From Adineta ricciae (Eukaryota > Rotifera > Eurotatoria > Adinetida > Adinetidae), in assembly GCA_905250025.1 (NCBI GenBank), contig CAJNOJ010000098.1:155107-219106 (forward strand): a stretch of 64,000 nt of DNA. The letters run 5' to 3'. Under the pieces are notes generated by a model that was not told where the DNA came from, made no database searches, and saw only the letters and a program-made list of their open reading frames with translations. Made by a program: the position numbers and the translations under genes. This document shows, in pieces, positions 10,357 to 23,196 of this stretch. Position 1 is the stretch's first letter; each line of letters opens with the position of its first letter.

Positions 10357-12996
10357 TGTTCGGTGGATACAAAAATAGCAGAGTAGAACTTGTTGATATT
10401 GAATGAATAGTAATGTGTTAAGCGTGAGTAGGATAGAGAGAGAGAGAGTCAAAGCAAGCAACAACCGTTTCCGTTCTCCCAACACCAAATCGAGATGGGA
10501 AGTAATAGGAAGAGAACAAATGAGAGAACGAGAGAGAGAGCATGCAAAGAGAAAGATATAATATTTGATGAAAGTTTATCGTCTCGTCGATGAGTAGAGA
10601 GATATTCTCTTTTCTTTCATTCTTTACATACAAAAATCAACTGAATGTTCTGTATCGCAATGTATCGTTCAAAATGACAACGAGTACAAAGGTGTTACAT
10701 TTAACTTTGATGATCAAATTTTGTCTAATGAGAAGTCCTTCAAAACAGAAGAAACCCAATTGATTGATAAGACCTGCCACATTTGATTAGAATAATTATC
10801 CAAGGTTATTCGTCAGACGACGAGAATGTCAATAGCAATACACACTAATGAAAAACCTCGATTACTAGTCTCAAAACAAAACAAGAACGGCCAGATTGTG
10901 AATTTTTCCAATGTGAATCGCGTTTCGAGAAAGAGAAATAATTTGTACAGACAATTTGACCGCACACGTCATTGATTAATAGACGAAAGATAGGATTATC
11001 AGCTGCTGCTGCTGCTGTTACTGTCTGCTCATATCATCGACCTCGTCTAAAGAGGTTGCATGATGTACTATTGTCCATGGGCGAAAGACAGCTTATGTGT
11101 ATCATTCGTTAGACATTTTTTGTTCCTTGAATGATTACAAAACAATTGTGAGAATGATGATTGTTTATCTCATTGTTGAAGAGCTTTTAGCATTCAGATT
11201 GTATAAACAAATTTGTTGTTCTTAGTCTTTCTTTTTTTCTCTCTCTCTTCACTCAATTTAATTATTCCGTCTAGCTATTGAACTAGTCGATAGAATAAAG
11301 GTTACACCGGCACATTACCTTTATGACACCAGGCATCACGAAGTTTCTTCCACATTGATCATAAACATCGAATGGTTAAATTCAAGCACCACAGATCGTA
11401 GTCTATCGTTGTATGCGCGCGTGTGTATGTGTGTGTGTGTGTGTGTTGATGACACTCAAGGTTGTATAATGCTTATAGATATATGCATATAATAATCCTT
11501 CTTGGTTAATTTTCATTCGATTTTCACGCCTATCCATTTATTTCTTCCATCAAGCATCATCATGATAAAGATAGTCGAGGAAGAGAAGAACGAGAAAGTA
11601 CTTTAGAGATAATCCTATTAAGTTAGGACGGGAAACGGAGAAAAGAGGAAATAATAAAATGACATTATCTCATCTCGAACACTAAAAACGCATTTAAACA
11701 TTGAAAATAGTCAACAGGCGGGTCAAAGTAGAAGTACCGAAGTCTATCAAAATGCCAGATGATGTCAAATTTTCGAAATCTTTTTCAATTTTAAGTACTA
11801 AGAATCGATTTCATAGCAATACTACTCACGCAATAAAAAAAAACTTATGTAGCTGAAGTCGAAGGAAGTGTCGAAGTCTGCTTTGTGCTTCATTGAAAGC
11901 GAGACATGCTGTCTGGTGTCCAACATCATGAAATTTAATTATAAAAGTAATTGCAAACAACAAAAGTCAAATTTGAAAACTAAAATATATGGAAATGCTT
12001 GTTTTGCTGAAGTTCTCTTCATTGAAGATAGATCATTAGACCATAGTATGTAATCGAATGATATTTATCCTTCCGACAAGCATTAAGTCTACTTCTACTC
12101 CACGGGTAGTGCTGATAACAGGAAGTCTGACTAACTGCGCCGTTCATACTGTTATATTCAATAATTCGAAGAAAACAGAATGTCCGAGAGTAATAAGCGA
12201 ACCATCGTAAAAGTCATCCGCACGAGAAAAACAAGTGGAGCGCTCGCAATCTAATGATGCTTTTTCTTTCGCTAAGCTTCATTGACATGAGACGCCGGAT
12301 TGGTAATATTACATCAATTCAAAATCCACTTTTCTATATTGCAAAATGATTCGTTCGCGTTTGTATCTAGTCATCAAATAATTTGTTTATTAATACGACT
12401 GCTTACAAACAAGTACGAAGTGCTGGAATCTGACTAACATGTCAGAATCAGGCGAGATACAATCAGAAGAACAGATTTATCGATGCCGAGTTTTCTGTTT
12501 TTATTGGTTCTTTCTTGAACATGTTTCAATCTATTTTGAACAAGCAAATAAGAACGAGTTTGAATAGCGAAGAGAAAAAGGAAAGAAGAACGCATTCGAC
12601 ATCTCGCGGTTAGAGTGGAAACACGCATAGTGAACCACATATTTCACATCGCGATTAATTTCACGCATTCACATCATAGTAATGATAGATCATTATAATA
12701 TTTTCTCTTCAAAACATTGTCATACATAGAACATTTCGCAACTGTTTTGTGTATCTTGTTTCGCAAATGAAATTTTCTCAATCGTTTGACATTTGAATAG
12801 AGTTTCTCGAAGCGTAATTCAAAAGCATCATGCAATGTTTTTTTCCCCATTAGTTAACAGAGAATATCTCTGATATTTCATTATTTTTTTTCTTCGCTCT
12901 TCATCTTTATGGTCACACAATCTCTTTTTTTTTCTTTCTTTCTTCTATTTCTAGTTCACTTAAATAGAAAATTGTTGTGTACTCAAGAAATTTCTT
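10357..12996. other. 2.6 kb gene-poor region
   Basis: No convincing coding sequence was found on either strand. The stretch contains short GA- and CT-rich runs (10432-10448, 11230-11250), a short GCT run near 11005, a GT microsatellite at 11411-11446, and a Y-rich tract just before the receptor ATG. ORFs at 11868-12053 and 12434-12640 lack ATG support or recognisable features. It may contain promoter elements of the SH3 gene and of the receptor at 12997. Confidence 0.4.
11411..11446. repeat. (GT)n microsatellite
   Basis: An imperfect GT/GC tract of about 36 bases, beginning GTATGCGCGCGTGTGTATG and continuing as pure GT. Confidence 0.85.
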
Positions 12997-14697
12997 ATGG
13001 ACATTCCTGCTAACTGGTCGGGCGTTTTTCAAAGTGGCTATCATAAGTGCACGTCGACGAATGAAATCTTTTTTCGATATTTGGGAACATTGATCTTCTT
13101 TATTGGAATCATTTCAACGTTTTTGAGTATTGCGGTCTTTACCAGAAAACCTCTTCGTATGCTATTGCGTTCTTTGAAAAATTCGGACTGTTTACGGATG
13201 CTTTCCTTTCAGGTCGGAAGTCCTGTTGTTTCTATTTTTTAATATTAGCTATTAGTGATTCCATACATTTAACAACGATGACGATTGAGCATTTACCATA
13301 TGCCTTTCAAGTGGATCTCGTTATTATTCATTCTGTCATCTGTAAATTGATCATATTTCTCATATATTTCTCTAATCATCTATCCAATATCATCCTAACT
13401 TTAGCATCGATGTAAGTCCATTCTATTGTGAATTATACATATTTTTCTCCTCATACCTGAATAATTCAATGAGTTGCGCTTTGTCGGAAGAGCAAGAGAT
13501 GAATTCTTGCAAATCTCAAATGAGAACAACGAAGAGTGAATATCTATAAGTAGATACCTAGCGTTTATTATTAATTTCTGCCATGGGAAAAATCATAATT
13601 AAAAGTCATGGTTTTACAGAACGATGAAGACATGTTGTACTATAATTAAGGTTGAGTCCTGAATTGTAATTTATGATTCTTGAACTAGTAGAGATTCAAT
13701 GAGACCAAGTCTGATCACAAAGAATATTCGCTTAACTGTGCCATTGTTTTCATACGTAATTACAAGAAATTTGTAATGTATGATGTAGATTACTTCTAAT
13801 ATCCTGTCATTTTGTTTTGTAAGTTTAAATATAAAAAGAATAAATGTTTGTTTTTAGCGACCGATTTCTTCTCATTTATTATCCATCGCGTTCGCGAAAC
13901 TTTTGTAATATCCAAAAGGCCAAATGGTTCACTACTATTGTAATTATTGTCGTCTTTTTCTCCAGCGGACATATTTTATACGGTTATGAAAGAGTTCTTG
14001 TCTTTAAACAAGACGCGTTCGAGTTGTACGATTGTACTATTCCAAGCAACAATGCTCTTTATTCCCAATTCTTTCTCTTTTATGATTCTTATATTGAAAG
14101 TATATGTTTTGTTTCTATTCCATTCATTGTTATGAGTATTTGTTCAGTATTAATTATTTATCAGATACTCATCTCACGTCGAAATGTTCGCTCGAACTCT
14201 CGAAGTAAAGGAAATCTTGTTAATTGATAAAAATATCCTTCTTTTCCTGCCTTTTTCTTTTAGTTAAACAATCACGGTTACGTGATAAAGATGTTCAATT
14301 GTCTTGCATGTTAATTGGTACATCCTTCGCATTTCTGTTTCTTTGCTTGCCTGCTGAAATCAACGATACATTTAATTATCTCATCTACGAACATTCTTGT
14401 CCGTATTGGCTTCGAAAAGTAGTTCTCATTTCACTACAACAGATCTACTATGCTGGACACTTCTATATTTACACTTTAACCGGACAAATCTTTCGCAGAC
14501 ATTTATACGCCTTTCTCTTCCTACGCCGTCGTTCGAGTGCATTGAGCAAACAAGATTTCCCAACAGAACATCGTCCGAGCGTGAATATTGACACGAATCG
14601 CCTACGAACAAGTGAAATCGAAATGAGCTCGCGACCGTTTCTAGATGATTCATCGTCAAGATCACGATCAGATTGTCGACTAATTATTCAACTATAA
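12997..14697 (+). CDS. Rhodopsin-like G-protein-coupled receptor (class A)
   Basis: Four exons: 12997-13156, 13213-13411, 13858-14204 and 14264-14697, encoding 379 residues. Intron 2 is unusually long for this window at 446 bases. Span 1 is LGTLIFFIGIISTFLSIAVF. After the short intron the loop-1 basic motif KPLRRKS leads into span 2 (FLILAISDS, with the conserved L..A.SD). Span 3 ends in SIDRFLLIYYPS, a DRF variant of DRY. Spans 4-7 follow, and the C-terminal tail is Ser/Arg-rich (DDSSSRSRSD), suitable for kinase or arrestin regulation. The ligand is unknown; peptide receptors of FMRFamide or TRH type are the nearest general style. The ATG at 12997 is the first in frame and gives a short N-terminus of about 30 residues. 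Confidence 0.8.
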
Positions 14698-15269
14698 TCG
14701 TCGTTAGCTAAATAAAGCCATCATGTTATCTTAAGATTTCCAAACTTAGCTGATTTAAAGAGGAGAAAAAGGAAAAGAGTAGCACGCGACCTGATAAACT
14801 CGTGCGTTAATAATATCGACTATTATCGAAACGCTATAAATTATGTATCGTTCTGGATAGAAAAATCATTTCTAGGAAAGTTCAGCGGATGTTTTCTGAA
14901 TTTCAAAATGAAATTACTTTCTCATTTATACGAAGAAAAACACAGGAAACATCATCGATAGTATGTCTTTTCTTTTCAGTTCTCACTATTGTTCTTGAAT
15001 AATGTATTGCAATACCTCGTCGAAAGTGTAAACATTTCATTCATTGCATGATAGTTAACAATAAACGATAACACAATCGTAGGAAATGATTTATTTCACG
15101 TACATCAAGGACAAAAAGTGCTCGAACTATAGTTATTACAATATCATCAACAAGAAAGCAAAAAAAAAAGAGTAACACAGCATGATGATGTATTTTTTTG
15201 TGATTTCGATTTTCAGCTGTTTCGGGGTGTATATAAAGGCTTCTATGGAATGGATTTGTTTCATTCATC
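14698..15269. other. Intergenic; upstream region of secreted-protein gene
   Basis: This contains the receptor 3' UTR (AATAAA near 14711) and the promoter of the next gene. An open frame on the minus strand (15041-15271) shows no protein features. Confidence 0.45.
15230..15238 (+). promoter_or_regulatory. TATA box of the secreted-protein gene
   Basis: TATATAAAG lies 32-40 bases upstream of the ATG at 15270. A conventional start about 30 bases downstream would leave a very short 5' UTR of about 10 bases. Confidence 0.6.
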
Positions 15270-15749
15270 ATGTCGTACTATTTTCTCTTCGCAATTGTTG
15301 GTCTTGTGTCATTTGCACGTGCGCAAACGCTGATCAATGATTCCTGTGAATCACATGTTGATAAGCTTAGCACTTGTGCAGGTACGATAAGCTTTTCAGG
15401 GGTTTGTTATTCAAGCAAAATTGAGCTTCGTGATACCCAGTACGTGAAATGTGCCAATGTTGACTTCTTCTGGTCATATCCTCTGAATAATATGACGTTG
15501 GTTATCGAAACGCCATTCACTCAAAAACGTCAACGTTTTACAGTGAGTCTTAAAACTCAACCATTGCAAGGTGCTGTGTCACATGTTTATCGAATTATCG
15601 ATGATCAAGAAACTGATGTGACAACACGTGAGCCGGTTTTAACGCAAGATTCGGATGCTAATTATCAAGTTATTTTGAAATTTCAAGGGCCAACACATCT
15701 AAGTCGTTATGGTGTTGAAATTCAATATGAGTCTACTGTTAAAGCTTGA
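15270..15749 (+). CDS. Secreted protein, unknown family
   Basis: A single-exon protein of 159 residues. Residues 1-18 form a classic signal peptide (YYFLFAIVGLVSFARA), with predicted cleavage after ARA. The mature part has four cysteines (DSCES, STCAG, GVCYS, VKCAN), which could form two disulfides, and one N-glycosylation sequon (NNMT). Its beta-rich character (TLVIETPF, RFTVSLKT, YQVILKF, YGVEIQYES) suggests an immunoglobulin-like or lipid-binding beta-sandwich, but I cannot assign a family. The TATA box at 15230 supports the start. An AATAAA at about 15767 follows immediately and nearly overlaps the 3' end of the convergent amidase gene, so the two 3' ends lie about 20 bases apart. Confidence 0.7.
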   Translation: MSYYFLFAIVGLVSFARAQTLINDSCESHVDKLSTCAGTISFSGVCYSSKIELRDTQYVKCANVDFFWSYPLNNMTLVIETPFTQKRQRFTVSLKTQPLQGAVSHVYRIIDDQETDVTTREPVLTQDSDANYQVILKFQGPTHLSRYGVEIQYESTVKA

Positions 15750-15771
15750 AAAAAAAAATGAAAAAAATAAA

Positions 15772-17486
15772 TCAGTTCGAGGACTGTAAAGCTTGCTCTA
15801 AAATCACGGCCATACCAATAGCTTTTTCATCTTCTAATCTTCTACAAATCACTTGTAGCCCCACCATGCAGTTTTCAAACTTCGCCGGATCACTGTAGGT
15901 ATCTTTCACTAAACCATCGAATTCATTTAAAATTTTTGATTGACGATAGTCCTCAGTAACTTGATCTAAGTTCAAATCAACTCGAGTAATCGGCAGAATT
16001 ACCGAACTCAATTGAAGTAGATTAATAACGCCTGTATAACCAATAGTAAGACTATAGTCGTGTGGATATGCAGGTAGTGCATAAACAGGCGAAAGAATCC
16101 CATCGATAGGTCGGCCTGTAGATGTTCTCTCCTTTGTTTGGTTCCATTGTTCGTAGTATTTAAGTGCGTAATTTCGACGAGCAACGTTCACTTGCCAAGT
16201 TTCATAGACACTAATTTCCGTCTCAGGCGATCCGATGAAAGCACCAGTGACAAGCGGTTCTCCACTTAAGTCAAGTGCTTTCTGAACATCTTTTCCACCA
16301 TCAGCTGTGCACATTTTCACAAAGATATCGCACGCCTACTGAAGTGTTTCGTCAAATGAATTAAGAGAAGAACATTGATAAAGCTCACCTGAGGATAATC
16401 ACTTGTATCCCATTCGATAATTTCATGTCCCGCTCGTTTCAGTGCATCGATAGTCATATTCATTGCGCGTTTGACCGGAGGCGAAAGTTGAACAAACTGA
16501 TCGAATAGAATCACGCCGAATGCTAACTTCGGGCTTTGTCCTTCTTGATACAGATGTTCTCGCCAAGGAATATTATGCACTTGTGGATCGACTAACCAAG
16601 ATTTCGCTTCGAGTATTAATTTAAATATCAAACGAATATTTGCTAGAGAGCGCGTCATTGGTCCAACGACACTCATCAACGATTCTAAACCATCTAAAGA
16701 ATTCTTTGAATATCCATACGGAATTCGTCCATGGGATGGTTTCATTCCATAGACTCCATTGACAGCGGAAGGAAAACGAATGCTTCCACCAATATCGGTG
16801 CTAAATCCACAAATGCTGCCTTTCATCGCAATTAAACTTCCTTCGCCGCCTGAACTGCCTCCGCTACTCAATTCTCGATTTAACGGGTTTATCGTTCGAC
16901 CTAGAAGATTACTTTTTGTTTCGCCGATCATAATCGTCTGTGGAAGAGCTGTTTTAACATACAAAACAGCACCGAGCGAAAGAAGAACATCAACAAGAAT
17001 CGAGTTTCTTTCAGCAAAATTTCCCAAATAGCCAATGTAACCCATAACGGTTTCAACGCCTCTGATGTCGAACTGATCCTTCAAACTAATCGGAATGCCA
17101 TGCAATGGTCCCATCGTTTTGCCACCGGTTAATTGATAATACTTATCCAGGTAATCCGCACGTTCCAATGCTTGTACGAAGAAGATTTCCGCTAAACAAT
17201 TCACTAATTGATGAGCGATCGATGCTCGTTTGCAATAAGCTTCGGTGACTTGTCTTGCGGAATATTTTCCTTGCGCTATCCGATGTGCCAATTCCTCTAT
17301 GTCGTCGAGTTCGGTTATTTCCAAGTCGAGTGCTGAAAGGAGGCCACATTGTGATGGAATTGTTGTTAAATTCTTCGGAAGATTTTCGATAATCGATTCA
17401 GAAAGTTTCCATTCAGATGGAATTAAATTTTTCAATGCAGTTTGTTTTTCTCGAGCCTTCTCTTGCCAAGTCATACCTGTGTACAT
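15772..17486 (-). CDS. Amidase signature-family hydrolase (acetamidase type)
   Basis: Two minus-strand exons, 16389-17486 and 15772-16335, with a 53-base intron, encoding 553 residues. The amidase Ser-cisSer-Lys triad is present: Lys in GIPISLKDQF (about residue 136), the Gly/Ser-rich SSGGSSGGEGS carrying the cis-Ser (about 211), and DIGGSIRFPS with the nucleophile (about 235). The N-terminus TWQEKAREKQ...IPSEWKL and the overall length resemble fungal acetamidase (AmdS-like) enzymes more than animal FAAH, which carries an N-terminal membrane anchor not seen here. It probably hydrolyses a small amide in the cytosol; the substrate is unknown. The start is the first ATG at 17486; a second in-frame ATG four codons later is also possible. 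It is a horizontal-transfer candidate. Confidence 0.88.
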
Positions 17487-17808
17487 GATAGCTATGACGC
17501 TTATCTGTTCTACAAAACAAAAAACAACAAGCTGCACGCTCCGTTTTAACTTAGGTAGCGAGTGTGAAGAACATCACATGTGTCGCCGAGATGCTTTTTA
17601 GCAAAGAGAATTGATTGTTCGAACGGTAGGACGTTTCATCTCTAGATTTGCTTTTATTCAACGAAACTGAAAGTATCATCATAGACGTCGGGTGAAGTGC
17701 AAAATACTCAATTAAATAAGAAAGAAAAAAAAGAAGAGAACGAAAGAGGTTTTCTGTTCGGACGTGTTGGTTTTTCCCATGAAAATAATCGAGTTTTGAT
17801 CGATGGTA
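17487..17808. other. Short intergenic region
   Basis: About 320 bases between two minus-strand genes, holding the presumed amidase promoter and the DnaJ 3' UTR. A poly-A-rich run lies near 17720-17740. No other feature is seen. Confidence 0.45.
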
Positions 17809-19524
17809 TTATTGAGATCTACATGCATGAACACCCGGTTGTCCACTTTCGTCATCTGAATCGCCACCATCGTAGGCTTCACGACGTTGACCATGTCTAT
17901 GATCATGTGCTGATTTGGTCGTATGAAAATCGATCATGGAGACGTCTTCAACGTTTTCTCCTTTAGGTATTTCGACATGTGGCCGTTTTGGTAAAAATGT
18001 TTCTAATTGCTGAAGGAGAGAAAAGAAGAGATTTGCGGTGTTTTGGAAAGGAAATTAGGTAGGCAATTACTTTTAATTGATCTTCGGTAAAAGTTTTTTC
18101 CGATGGAAAGTCCACATCAAACTGAATAATTAAATCTCCTGTATCATGTGTTCTCATGTTGATCATACCTTGTCCTTTGACACATCGATAAGTTTCTACA
18201 AATCAAACAATGGCAATGATGTTTGTCTTCTTTTTACGTCACAAGACTCACCTGGTGCAATCGGATCATTTGGCGGATGTTTAATGACAATTTTTCTTCC
18301 ATCTAAGTGTGTAACCACTAATTGAAATCCACATAATGATTCGACTAAGTTGATTTTATGTTTCATGATCAAATTATCTCCACTACGTTCGAAAGTAGCG
18401 TGAGGTTCTTGTTGTAAAACAATAATCACATCTCCGGGTTCCATATTTGGCGCTTGATCACTTTCCCCAGGAAAGCGAAGTTGTTGTTCATGCTTACTAC
18501 CTAAAAAAGTTCAGCTTTATTTTCGTTGACAATCGCAATCGCAATCAGTTTTACCCGGCGAAATAACAACTTCGAGTTTCTTCTTCTGATCGACTGTTTT
18601 TCGTCCATTACACGTTTTACAACGATCACGTTCATTGATAATTTCGCCTTCGCCGTTGCATTCTTTGCATACTTGTTGCATTCGTTGAATCATACCTGGA
18701 CCGATTTGTCGTGTGACAAATTGAATACCTTGACCGCGACATGGTGCACATGTTTGTTTGGCACCTTCTTTTCCACCGTTACTAATTCAAAAGAAGTTTT
18801 TGTCAGATTTCAATCGAAATCGTCGACTTACCCATTACATGCCTGACAGATAACTTTACGCGATATTTCAAGTGAACGTGTGTCACCTTTGTACAGTTGT
18901 TCGAGTGTTACTCTAAACTTTTCAAATGAAACAATTTGAATGTTGAAATAAGGAACAGTTACTTGAGTGGATGAGCAACATCATCACCTTTGCGTCGACG
19001 ATTTCGACCTCCTCCACCCATAGGACCACCAAACAAACCTCCAAATCCACCAAAACCGCCAAATGGATCACCACCACCGCCGCCGCCGCCGCCGAAAAAT
19101 TGACCAAGAATATCAGCCATACTACCTGAAAACACAGCCTAATGGCTTAAACATCACATTATTCGGAACTCTGCAAACCTCCACCACCGCCGCCGCCGCC
19201 CTCTTTCAATCCCTCTAGACCGTACGTGCTAGAAAAAAGAAACTATGCAGAAGATTTCCTAAATGACTCGATATTCTTACTCATAAATATGTCTTTTATT
19301 CTCATCTGTTAGAACTTGATAAGCGAAGGAGATTTCTTTGAATTTTTCAGCGGATTCTGGATTTTTATCTGGATGATGAGTTTTGGCAAGTTTATGGTAT
19401 GCCTAAAAAAATCATTCGAACGAATTGATTTTTCAACAAGCACGAGATGATCTACTTTTTTGATTTCTTGATCGGTTGCACTACGTGAAACACCAAGTAA
19501 ATCGTATAGTTTATTATCAGGCAT
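17809..19524 (-). CDS. DNAJA: Type I Hsp40 co-chaperone (DNAJA-like), farnesylation motif
   Basis: A multi-exon minus-strand gene encoding about 400 residues. The J-domain starts [23 protein letters not shown] and carries the HPD motif in THHPDKNP. A glycine/phenylalanine-rich segment follows ([11 protein letters not shown] and [10 protein letters not shown]). Next come four zinc-binding CxxCxGxG-type repeats: [22 protein letters not shown] and CKTCNGRK. Two C-terminal substrate-binding beta domains follow, including [14 protein letters not shown]. The protein ends in CRSQ, a CaaX-like farnesylation signal as in animal DNAJA1/2/4, so membrane tethering is likely. It stimulates Hsp70 ATPase and delivers unfolded clients. 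The exact ohnolog (A1, A2 or A4) cannot be decided. Confidence 0.93.
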
Positions 19525-21393
19525 TATGATTTTGTGAAAGTTGGTGAGAACGATCTAGAAAAAAAAACCGGTGTTACGTAAACAAATATGTACGATTAAT
19601 TATCAGAAAAAAAAACAAAAGAGATGTTGATGGCGCATACGAAACGATCAACAAGATGAAATAATGACGTAAATTTAGGAAGAAGACTCGTCGAGTTCAA
19701 GGTAAAAGATGGATTGCATCGAAAGAAGTCGTTTTGAAAAAAAGAAATTTTATCAAGTCATATTAATTGGCTTGGAAACATTCGATTATATGTGTCGCTA
19801 GTGACAAAGATGTATATGCAATAGAAATGGCTGGTTGTAACCAATCGAAATTCACCAGTCGGTACCGTGGACTTCATACTCGAAAGGAGAGTGATTTTTC
19901 TGTGCACAAAGATCCAGCAAAGATCAAATAACTTTTGAGAAAATCGAAAGATGTATTTCCAATCAAAAGAAAACACCAAGTGACCTCTTATATTCAATAT
20001 GAAACCGAGAATTGAATCAGTTAATCTTGATAAGCAGTTGATGAACATGATTGCATGATAGAAAAGAAAGGATGTTACCCTGGAAGAAATGATTAATTTA
20101 TGTTGTGACTCAACATCGATTTCAACCATCAACGGCAACTAAATCATGAATTTCACGGTGATCACTCTCCTGCATCGTTCATTACGACATTTCACATACT
20201 TCAGATACTAGTCATATATAATTATCAGAACGAAGGAACATACGCATGACTTCCAACTTGTTTATAATATTAGACTATTGTCAATTGTGTAACAGACATT
20301 GAGTATACTTTTTTAGTAGTATTTCCGTATCAAGCAAAACACTAATTGCTACGTTCTCAGAGACAAATCATCAATGTATGGGAGAGTACTATTGACGTCA
20401 GATAGATAAAATGTTTTTTTTAACGTAGCTCCGCTTATATCATTACATTTCAGAAGTTGCGCGCCTTTACGCTCGAACAAATTCAGCCTTTCCATTTGCA
20501 GAAACAATGTGTGTATGAAGACATTCTCTATAGTAGGCAGTCAAACAGGAAATCGATGTCTGTAGTTTCGAGATTGTCTTTGACGGATGTTGTCGAACTT
20601 CTTCGATGTTTGTTCATTCGTTTCTTTTCTTGAAGAAGCGAATGTCGGACCGCCTACGCTGATGCTAGTTTAACAAACGCGACAAACAGAGCGTAATGAG
20701 ATGCGAATGATGTCAAAACTCCAAGTAGATAGGTTACTTGATTGCAGATTTATCCGATCGTAATACACGAAAGATCGGACAAGATCTGAACGATTCTAAT
20801 CAGATTAGAATTTTCTTTCGATTTTTCATCATAATCAACAAGACTCCAATCGGAATTTGTTATTTCCATTAAGCTTATTAACCGTTATTAACAAGCAGGA
20901 AATGAAACACGTTTTGTTCTTTATAGGAAATTTTAATTAATATTTACACCTTAACTCTTTCCTTTGGAGTTCGTATAAAAATATCCTGTAAAAGATTTCC
21001 ACAGACGTTGTTCATTTGTTGTAAATAAATTCTTCAGCGTTCGACTTCTGCCATATATTATCCCAAAGAACAAAAACCAACAATAATCTCTCTCTTGGGT
21101 TTCTCACGGACGCAGCGCAGTAGTAAGTTGCTTTGTTTGCTTCTCTCGAAAGAATTTCTAAGAGAAAAGATTCAAACAGACAAAAGCTCATGTAGAAATA
21201 CACGCATCATCACATACAACGAAGATTTTTTTTCTTCAAACACATGCGAATGAGACACGAAAGCATTTCTTTTTTGTTCTATCATAAACATGAACTTAGA
21301 TTCCTAAATTGATACTTGATTGTGTACTTCTTCATTCCATTTTTAATCACACGTACTCGTCTAACATATATCCGTGGACGTTTAGGGGCAAAC
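19525..21393. other. 1.9 kb without a recognised gene
   Basis: This lies between the DnaJ start and the first four-pass membrane gene. A minus-strand open frame at 19758-20138 (126 codons) is hydrophobic and AT-rich with no motif. A TATA-like GTATAAAAATA near 20970 could serve the downstream gene through a long 5' UTR. Nothing else is recognised. Confidence 0.4.
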
Positions 21394-22125
21394 ATGACCT
21401 CCACATCGTATTCTACCATGGAAATGGAATCATTTACAGAAAAAAGATCGATTCTATCATTACAATCGAATGGACCATTCATCAGTGATATTTTCCAACG
21501 ACAACCTGCTATTGAAAGAACTCGCCGCAAAATAATCACATATCTTTTCATCGAATTTGTAAGGAATGAATCGACATATTGTCAATAATGACTTAAATAT
21601 CTCTATTTAGGTCGTAATGATTAGCTATGTAATCCTTCAAATCGTCGCTTTCATTTTGGACGATTCGGGATCTCATAAAGTCGATACGAGCATTATTATC
21701 GAATTGATTATCAGTAAGTTCGTTTCGGACAAGTTTCACCTCCGTGATTTTTCCATTTTAGCCGGTGTTTTAGTTCTTTATAATCTTTCTTTCATCATTA
21801 TGTTAACTGAATATTTCCCGCGTGCAATCTTCGTGGTAAATTGCTCTCGTTTATATTTCACCAAACGATTTGTGTATGTTCGTTGTAGTTTTCCTGTCTG
21901 ACCTTAGTGCAATTAGCAAGTGCGTTTCTCTTATTCGTACTTTCAATTATGACAACAGTCGTTAGCTTATCCTTGATACATGCCGTTAGATTTGGAATCA
22001 TTCTCGATATAGTTTATATCATCATAGCTTTGTTCATCATTGGTCTATCGGTAGGGATAGTTTGCTCTTCGGAAAGTATGCCTTTTTTTGCTGTTTTTAG
22101 GCGTCGATTTATCTATGTTTATTGA
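21394..22125 (+). CDS. Four-pass membrane protein 1 (unknown family)
   Basis: Four exons: 21394-21558, 21611-21713, 21762-21835 and 21889-22125. Introns are 48-53 bases, phases are consistent, and the product has 192 residues. A polar N-terminus of about 50 residues (beginning MTSTSYSTMEMESF) is followed by four hydrophobic segments: VVMISYVILQIVAFIL, LVLYNLSFIIML, LASAFLLFVLSIMTTVV and IVYIIIALFIIGLSVGIV. The plan, with a polar N-tail and four spans without large loops, resembles MARVEL or claudin-like proteins, but there is no diagnostic motif. The next gene (23197) has the same size, exon style and topology, so the two are probably distant tandem paralogues. Bioinformatic assignment beyond membrane location is not possible here. 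Confidence 0.65.
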
Positions 22126-23196
22126 ATTTAGCTAAACTAATGGAGAACTGAAATGAATTTCGATGTTTTTCCTATGAAATAAAGTATATTGTTGGCTCGT
22201 TAATGAAGAATGAAATAAATGAAATTGTCGCAAGTAATTTCAGTTGAAAAGAACTAACGGGATACTCACTATAATATTTCAAGTCATCCAAAGTTAATCA
22301 AAAAGCAAATTACGCTATGCTTTTCTGCCCTGTACCACCCGGTAAACATAATTTCAAAATAATTTTTCAGATGTCGAGTCGTAATAGTTAATTATGATCA
22401 CGAAAAGCTACTGAAACAAAAGCGTTTTGTTAATCTTCCCTTGAAATACCTCGAAGCGATCAGGAGTATCATGTACGAACAGATCAGCAGGTTAGATCTC
22501 TTAGTGAAAGTAGGAGAAATGTTCTGCTTGGTACATTCGACTTCGCGTAACTTCAACGTGATAAAAATATATCATATCAATCACATGGCAAGACTTCGAA
22601 TTTTTCCATTTTCTTTCTCTTAAGAAAATGATATTGTTTTTGTGAACTAAGTCAATTATTAGATCATTTCATCTTCAGTCTATATCTATGGCACTCGACA
22701 ATAATGTAGTGCTGAAAACTTCTGTCTAACAAACTCATTTCCATTTCTACATGTGAACTGCACATGATCAAATATAACAACATTGAGAATTCATATCTAA
22801 ATTAATCCTTTTCGAATCATCCAATGAAAAGGATTTGAAGGTGAAAAAAAGGGCATTTCGTAACCGTTTATCCTATCTAGAAAGCGAAATACTCCTACCA
22901 TAAACACCCACACTGCCAAAAAACACACACAAATGTTTTCTCTCCTCTCAGAAAGTATATCGAACGCAAAAACTAAAGAACACCAATCACCTATCTCTCT
23001 GGGTGACAACACTAATAGTGTATTGCATTTCATATAAATACATTCGAGACATAACTCGCGAAAAAATGTATAACGAAACGTGTCGTTCTGTTTCGTCGAT
23101 CAGAGATACAAGCAAACATTTATTTTCTTCTTTTCCTCTTGATGAGTGTACATTCATTTTGTTTCATATAAACACTGATAGCGACTATTTTCGACG
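22126..23196. other. Intergenic, no gene seen
   Basis: AT-rich sequence between the two four-pass genes. It holds an AATAAA near 22178 for the first gene and the presumed promoter of the second. Short ORFs (22441-22623, 22797-23033) have no protein features. Confidence 0.45.

Noticed and set aside
12434..12640. Minus-strand ORF upstream of the receptor at 12997
   Set aside because: Basic, featureless translation with no ATG context or neighbouring exon.
15041..15271. Minus-strand ORF overlapping the TATA region
   Set aside because: Overlaps the promoter and start of a well-supported plus-strand gene.
19758..20138. Minus-strand ORF of 126 codons
   Set aside because: No good ATG near its start, AT-driven hydrophobic composition, no motif.
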